From: Candidatus Saccharimonadota bacterium
GTDB taxonomy: Bacteria; Patescibacteria; Saccharimonadia; Saccharimonadales; UBA4665
Direction: 5' to 3'
Assembly (NCBI GenBank): GCA_018061705.1
Contig: JAGOTO010000005.1
Span: 1-10,968 of the forward strand
Length of the DNA stretch: 10,968 bases
In this document: positions 7,680-10,968 of the stretch, piece after piece
Layout: every line of letters starts with the position of its first letter
How positions within the stretch are numbered: position 1 is the stretch's first letter
Notes under the pieces: generated by a model
The model's input: only the letters and a program-made list of their open reading frames with translations
What the model was told of the DNA's origin: nothing
The model's database searches: none
Position numbers and translations under genes: made by a program

Positions 7680-7711
7680 CAGAGCAGCCAGGGATTTAAT
7701 ACCTGTCCCGT

Positions 7712-7915
7712 TTATGCCTTTTTGGTGCGGCGTGAGATACGACCACCGATCGCGCCGTAGACGCGAGCACGTTCTCGACCAGCGTCTCCGGCAGCAAAAC
7801 CACCGGTACGACCGTTTTTGCCGCCTTTTGCGCCAATCTTTGCGTAAAAATCGCCACCATATTTTTTCTTGTTGGTTGCTGCTGCGGCCATGCCGCCTGC
7901 TTTTGTTCCAGCCAT
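7712..7915 (-). CDS. Small basic KGG-motif protein (YciG-like)
   Basis: A 67-residue, glycine- and lysine-rich protein. It contains GAKGGKNGRTGGFA near residues 27-40 and a second, weaker unit YGAIGGRISRR near 52-62. These match the short KGG repeat seen in stress-induced proteins such as E. coli YciG and B. subtilis GsiB. The function of that family is not well defined. The N-terminus MAGTKAGGMAAAA is small and flexible, and there is no membrane segment. The start at 7915 is chosen over upstream in-frame codons because AGGAGG (7923-7928) lies seven bases before it. It is a single-gene unit with a strong promoter and a leader holding a terminator-like hairpin, so its expression may be conditional. 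The protein ends with a basic RRTKKA tail. Confidence 0.8.
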   Translation of the reverse strand: MAGTKAGGMAAAATNKKKYGGDFYAKIGAKGGKNGRTGGFAAGDAGRERARVYGAIGGRISRRTKKA

Positions 7916-7918
7916 GAT

Positions 7919-7935
7919 AACACCTCCTAAGTGTT
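7919..7935 (-). promoter_or_regulatory. Small hairpin displaying the KGG ribosome site
   Basis: In the transcript AACAC (7931-7935) pairs with GTGTT (7919-7923) and the loop TTAGGAG holds most of the Shine-Dalgarno sequence. The last G of AGGAGG is in the stem. The stem has only five pairs, so it may be weak or coincidental. Confidence 0.35.
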
Positions 7936-7952
7936 TAGACTTGATTGACTTC

Positions 7953-7994
7953 AAAAGAAAAAGGGTTCACCTGCCCTCACGGCGGATAAACCCT
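7953..7994 (-). terminator. Terminator-like hairpin within the KGG gene leader
   Basis: On the minus strand the hairpin (7962-7994) has about 13 pairs with one C-A mismatch and two G-T pairs. Its outer arms are AGGGTT and AACCCT, and its loop is five bases. A U tract (TTTTTCTTTT in DNA letters) follows directly, down to 7953. It lies downstream of the KGG promoter and upstream of the KGG ribosome site. It could be an attenuator for the KGG gene, the terminator of the surface operon, or the end of a short RNA. An alternative pairing of GGAT with ATCC just upstream could open the 5' arm. Confidence 0.7.
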
Positions 7995-8016
7995 CTAATC
8001 CTTTCGAATTACGCTT

Positions 8017-8045
8017 ATACTATCATAGGTTATTGCTTATGTCAA
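8017..8045 (-). promoter_or_regulatory. Consensus-type promoter of the KGG gene
   Basis: On the minus strand, a perfect -35 TTGACA (8040-8045), a 17-base spacer, then TAGTAT (8017-8022) preceded by the extended TGA. The predicted start is near 8010, giving a leader of about 95 bases. It begins directly after the stop codon of the last surface gene. No second promoter fits between the leader hairpin and the start codon. Confidence 0.7.
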
Positions 8046-8061
8046 CAAAATTACTTATTTG

Positions 8062-8810
8062 TTACATAGCATACCGCCTTTGTTCCCGGAAGGGCCGAGG
8101 AGTAGCATGAATACCTCGATGATACATGTGAGCTACAATGACAAATATTCCAGCCGAGAGGATGAAAATCCCAGCCGCCAAGCTACTCTCCTGCGCTTTG
8201 TCTGACAGTCCAGACTGAGGGAATGCACCGGCACGGATCATGAGTGAGCCCTCTCCATCAGTTTCATGAACTGATACCCACATATCCAGTCGCCCGTCGT
8301 AAGAAAGGTTGAGCTGTTTTTTTTGACCAACGCCTCACAAACATATCACCACCATCGGGAGATATGCGTAAGATCACACCCTCGGGACTAATGGAAATAA
8401 TCTGGAAGACACGTGGAGTTAGCAATGTACTATCTTGTGAAAGCCTGAATAAGTACTTATCACCGATATAGGCTAGCAGCAATAACGCCATTAGTCGCGA
8501 AAAGGGAAGGATAATCATTGAGATATATAACCTTCCGTATATAGATACGTGACGGGGGAACATTGTTAGGTACTGTTGTTTCCCTGTTGTTAGAAATTGG
8601 GTTAGCTTGAGGATTGGACGTCACAAAGCTGCCGCAGCTCGGACTCTGCTGCTGGGTAGTATTGTCCAGATTTGTCGTCAACGTGCATTGTCTCGGTCTG
8701 ATCTGTTGAGAGACCTTTACCAAATTCGCCGCCTGAGCAGACTGGCTAAGCGCAAAAAATATGCACACCACCGATGTCATGAGCGCGAATTCTAGCTTAT
8801 GATTCATCAT
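8062..8810 (-). pseudogene. Frameshifted surface protein: signal peptide, beta-rich region, C-terminal membrane anchor
   Basis: Three reading frames each carry part of what looks like one protein of about 247 residues. Frame A (8460-8810) starts MMNHKLEFALMTSVVCIFFA, a signal peptide cut near AQA-AN, followed by a polar Gln/Asn-rich stretch. Frame B (down to about 8320) carries GDKYLFRLSQDSTLLTPRVF and ISPDGGDMFVRRWSKK, a beta-rich pattern. Frame C (8062 to about 8320) continues QLNLSYDGRLDMWVSVHETD. It ends with one hydrophobic helix LAAGIFILSAGIFVIVA and a basic tail, a typical C-terminal anchor without an LPxTG motif. Frame B joins C if one A is dropped from the A8 run (plus-strand T8, 8317-8324). 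The A-to-B switch lies between about 8460 and 8563; a five-C run and the end of frame A are both candidates. True decay, slippage and assembly error are all possible. The N-terminal leader is A-rich with no clear ribosome site. Confidence 0.55.
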
Positions 8811-8847
8811 TTTGTTCTTTTTTTGTTTTTTTTAATTGCTCCATGTA

Positions 8848-8853
8848 AGTATA
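8848..8853 (-). promoter_or_regulatory. Possible -10 box for the anchored surface protein
   Basis: TATACT on the minus strand, 38 bases before the ATG at 8810, without a convincing -35. The 70-base gap to the upstream gene also holds an A-rich tract (plus-strand T-rich, 8811-8833). There is no terminator on the minus strand, so the gene may equally be read through from the upstream operon. Confidence 0.25.
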
Positions 8854-8880
8854 CACCCGAAACGCATACTATGTACTCGC

Positions 8881-10122
8881 TTAGTTTGCAACGAGAGTTA
8901 ATGTCAAGCCGAGTGAGTAGGACGCAGCCGCCGGTTCTGCCGGGATCTGTTGTGCAAGAGTAATCCCCGTGATGTTCCACATGCAGTTAATCTCTGCCGA
9001 TATTGAACCCGTTATTAGTGGGATTGAGTCCGTTACACCCTGGCTGAAGGACAGGCTCGAGCCTCGAGTAACACCAGTGTTACTACAGCTAGTATCTGGG
9101 GTAATCGTAGCCGTCGAAGGATCAATTGTTAGCTGGCCCGCAATAGTGTCTGCATCACCACCGTCACTACAACCAGATACCGTAGGGTCGTTGAAGTCAT
9201 AGCTATTTGTGCCGCCATCACTCCAGAACGAAGTTATCCCAGCAGTTGCCCCAATAGATAATGTCCACGCAGCATTTGCCGTAGTGTTAACTACCCTTAT
9301 CTGCTCGGCTACTGTCCCGAGTGTTGACCCACTGCTTTGACAATTAAAATCAAAACTTCTCGTCGGAAAGCCCACCGAAGGATTGACTATACTGACATTC
9401 GAAGCGTTCACGATATCGCCCGAAAGGTTCTCGGTAAGTAGTTTAAACGCTGCAATCTGCCCTCTCCAGGCTGATGCTGCAGAATTTGTGGCAACGGTAG
9501 AAAAATTACCCGTCGCCGTAGTATACCTATCCGCACCGGCAAAACGTGCAGTGCTTGTAAAATCTGTTCGCTCAGTGAAAGAATTTGACCATGCAGATAT
9601 ACCTGTACCAGAAGTCTGCATCACTATACCGGCAACGAGTAGCGCTTTTGCGCTTGTCGTGGTAAGCGTACCTGAAGAGGCATTTGCCGAGTTTCCCGTA
9701 GAAGCTACCGCGTTGACCGATTCTAATGGTGCTACGGTTGCAGTTCCAGAGTACTCGTAGAGTTGTATTCCCCTCCTTGCGTTGCCCCCTCCGGCACAAC
9801 TTACCGTAGTCTCCCCGCCAACTGCAACCTTGTAATATATAGCCTGGACCGGAGCAGTTGTCAGCTCAGATTTTGCAACAGTGAAGCCCGCAGGAGTAGT
9901 AAATGCTACAACATTTCTCGCTGCGCATACTACAACTATGAGATGCTTTGGCCGTGCTGCTGGGCTGAGAGTAGCCGATACGGTGGTTCTGTTTGCCGCT
10001 GCCGACCGAGCCTGTACGAGCCGGGCCACAGCGAATGCTCTCGGCGCATATACCGATGATGCAATTCCAATGCCTACACCAAGAACTACGATAAACAGGG
10101 CAGACCGATTAAGTAAATTCAT
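8881..10122 (-). CDS. Secreted protein: phage-type beta-sandwich plus WxL-like C-terminal domain
   Basis: A 413-residue exported protein. Residues 1-31 are a signal peptide (NRSALFIVVLGVGIGIASSV, cleavage near AFA-VA). Residues 35-228 match a beta-sandwich pattern common in phage structural and secreted bacterial proteins: TPAGFTVAKSE, AIYYKVAVGGETTVSC, GIQLYEYSG, ALLVAGIV, SFTERTDF, then AWRGQIAAFK. Residues 237-413 form a second Ser/Thr/Asn-rich beta domain with VVNTTANAAWTLSIGAT (W286-T-L288) and a final SYSLGLTLTLV, which resemble the two ends of the WxL domain. The second tryptophan motif of classical WxL proteins is not clear. Six cysteines (66, 109, 261, 318, 346, 380) could form disulfides. 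There is no membrane anchor, so it is released or held non-covalently. It starts five bases after the stop of the LysM gene. Exact function is unknown. Confidence 0.8.
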   Translation of the reverse strand: MNLLNRSALFIVVLGVGIGIASSVYAPRAFAVARLVQARSAAANRTTVSATLSPAARPKHLIVVVCAARNVVAFTTPAGFTVAKSELTTAPVQAIYYKVAVGGETTVSCAGGGNARRGIQLYEYSGTATVAPLESVNAVASTGNSANASSGTLTTTSAKALLVAGIVMQTSGTGISAWSNSFTERTDFTSTARFAGADRYTTATGNFSTVATNSAASAWRGQIAAFKLLTENLSGDIVNASNVSIVNPSVGFPTRSFDFNCQSSGSTLGTVAEQIRVVNTTANAAWTLSIGATAGITSFWSDGGTNSYDFNDPTVSGCSDGGDADTIAGQLTIDPSTATITPDTSCSNTGVTRGSSLSFSQGVTDSIPLITGSISAEINCMWNITGITLAQQIPAEPAAASYSLGLTLTLVAN

Positions 10123-10127
10123 TCGTA

Positions 10128-10968
10128 TTAGTCCGAATTATCCTTCTTCTTTGGAGAGCTTCGCTTTGATCTATTTACTGCAGCGCGTCTGGTCTTCTGC
10201 CTGGAGAGGGCTAATTTTTCCAGCTCATCTTCGCTCACCACACGAGGTGCCCAAGCAGACCCTGGGCTCGCCCAGTCATACGCCTTGGATCCGGCGGGGC
10301 CTACGGTTTTCTTTTGTATTTTTTGCGTAGTTGGCCGTGGTGCGTAAATTAATCGCGTAGTCGGAGCCACCTTTAGCTGATCGTCGTTACCTTGCTGGAT
10401 TGTTCTTTTGGGCACCGGAATATTAGATACTTCAGCTCGTGGATCAAACTGGGTTGACTCCTCATGTAGCTCCAGGCCTTGCGCCTTTTCGTACTGAACT
10501 GGCGCTTGCCAACGCACAGGTGCCATTCGAACAGGCAGGAGAATCTCTTGTCCAGACTTCAGTATAAATGGCGGCTTTATGTGATTCACCTTTGCAAGCT
10601 TCTTCCAGCGAACACCTTGAGATATTGCAAGTGCTGCCAATGTGTCGCCGTTCTCAACAATATATGGCTGCCATTTTTTTTTGAGGTTGTTGTGTCGCCT
10701 GATCTTCCTGACTCTCCATATAAACAGAAGTGGCAGCACAAGGACTACCGCGACATATACAGCAATCGCCTTTGGTGCAGGCACCATGAAAAAGTATCCT
10801 GTTTCACCTCGGATTTTTTTCACTTCATTTGTTTTTTCCCCAATACCAGCGGTTGGGTCGGCGTTGAAGCTTATGGACACTCGCGCTTTATAAAAGCCAC
10901 CCCAAAACGGTCGATCAAATGTATACGGCCAGCCCATAGTGGCCCCTGGCATTATGGGGTATTTGGCA
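10128..10968 (-). CDS. Membrane protein with LysM domain, C-terminal part (5' end outside window)
   Basis: The frame is open to the window edge; an internal ATG at 10952 lacks a ribosome site and is probably not the start. Counting from that Met, residues 1-60 hold a beta-rich end of an outer domain (TFDRPFWGGFYKARVSISF) that resembles the pre-membrane region of DUF916-type surface proteins. Residues 60-79 are one membrane helix (AIAVYVAVVLVLPLLFIW). A basic cluster RVRKIRRHNNLKKK follows, then a LysM domain (96-141: YIVENGDTLAALAISQGV, LAKVNHI, LKSGQEILLPV). The remaining tail is polar, rich in Arg, Lys, Pro and Thr, with no motif I know. The basic cluster places the LysM and tail on the cytoplasmic side by the positive-inside rule. 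The gene leads directly into the WxL-like gene, so they are almost certainly one operon. Confidence 0.8.
   Translation of the reverse strand, partial: AKYPIMPGATMGWPYTFDRPFWGGFYKARVSISFNADPTAGIGEKTNEVKKIRGETGYFFMVPAPKAIAVYVAVVLVLPLLFIWRVRKIRRHNNLKKKWQPYIVENGDTLAALAISQGVRWKKLAKVNHIKPPFILKSGQEILLPVRMAPVRWQAPVQYEKAQGLELHEESTQFDPRAEVSNIPVPKRTIQQGNDDQLKVAPTTRLIYAPRPTTQKIQKKTVGPAGSKAYDWASPGSAWAPRVVSEDELEKLALSRQKTRRAAVNRSKRSSPKKKDNSD

Noticed and set aside
7962..7994. Reading this hairpin simply as the terminator of the surface operon
   Set aside because: Not excluded, but a consensus promoter lies between the last surface stop codon and the hairpin, so the hairpin is also in the KGG leader; it was kept as an ambiguous feature.
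8317..8324. Programmed -1 ribosomal frameshift at the A run (A AAA AAA heptamer)
   Set aside because: The shift needed to continue the protein is +1 (or loss of one A), so a -1 site would lead into the wrong frame.
9881..10330. 149-residue plus-strand frame across the WxL-like / LysM boundary
   Set aside because: It covers two genes in antisense and shows no motif or start signal.
1..10968. CRISPR array, insertion sequence, prophage or integrase
   Set aside because: No spaced direct repeats, transposase, integrase or terminal inverted repeats were seen on either strand.
1..10968. Recoded TGA (genetic code 25) as in some CPR lineages
   Set aside because: Supported genes end at sensible family lengths with ordinary stops, including TGA for the ROK kinase, and none needs TGA read as glycine.

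Overview
The window looks like a chromosomal stretch of a small-genome bacterium of the Candidate Phyla Radiation, most likely Candidatus Saccharibacteria (TM7). This is a judgement from gene style: a short initiation factor 2, a four-domain S1 protein, a small protein resembling DUF5663, a GVALAAVQ-type deformylase, a KGG-motif small basic protein and a Gram-positive-style surface-protein operon. TGA, TAA and TAG all act as stops, so nothing suggests the recoded TGA of Gracilibacteria or Absconditabacteria. The identity was not checked by any search.

Layout. (1) Positions 1-2441, plus strand: the 3' part of priA, then def and fmt (overlapping by 41 bases), then tRNA-Ala(CGC) with its own extended -10 promoter. 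The def promoter sits so close to the start codon that the def mRNA may be leaderless. (2) Positions 2494-6144, minus strand: a translation operon reading S1 protein, infB, DUF5663-like protein, driven by a near-consensus promoter (TTGAAT-17-TATAAT). (3) Positions 6223-7679, plus strand: a ROK-family sugar kinase whose 3' end overlaps a small HELGH metallopeptidase-like protein with a C-terminal zinc ribbon, closed by a strong bidirectional terminator. (4) Positions 7712-8045, minus strand: a KGG-motif small protein with a consensus promoter and, unusually, a terminator-like hairpin plus U tract inside its own leader. (5) Positions 8062-10968, minus strand: a surface operon. In transcription order it holds a membrane protein (entering from beyond the window) with an outer beta-rich region, one membrane helix and a LysM domain; then a 413-residue secreted protein joining a phage-type beta-sandwich to a WxL-like C-terminal domain; then a signal-peptide protein with a C-terminal membrane anchor whose frame is broken at two places.

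How the genes work together. def and fmt make and remove the formyl group on initiator methionine, while IF-2 and S1 act in translation initiation, so regions 1 and 2 are mainly translation-initiation functions. Region 5 is the accessory and most unusual part. It resembles the WxL / DUF916 / small anchored-protein loci of Firmicutes in gene content and may encode a diverged cell-surface complex, of interest because known Saccharibacteria live attached to host bacteria. That resemblance is an inference from motifs and gene order only.
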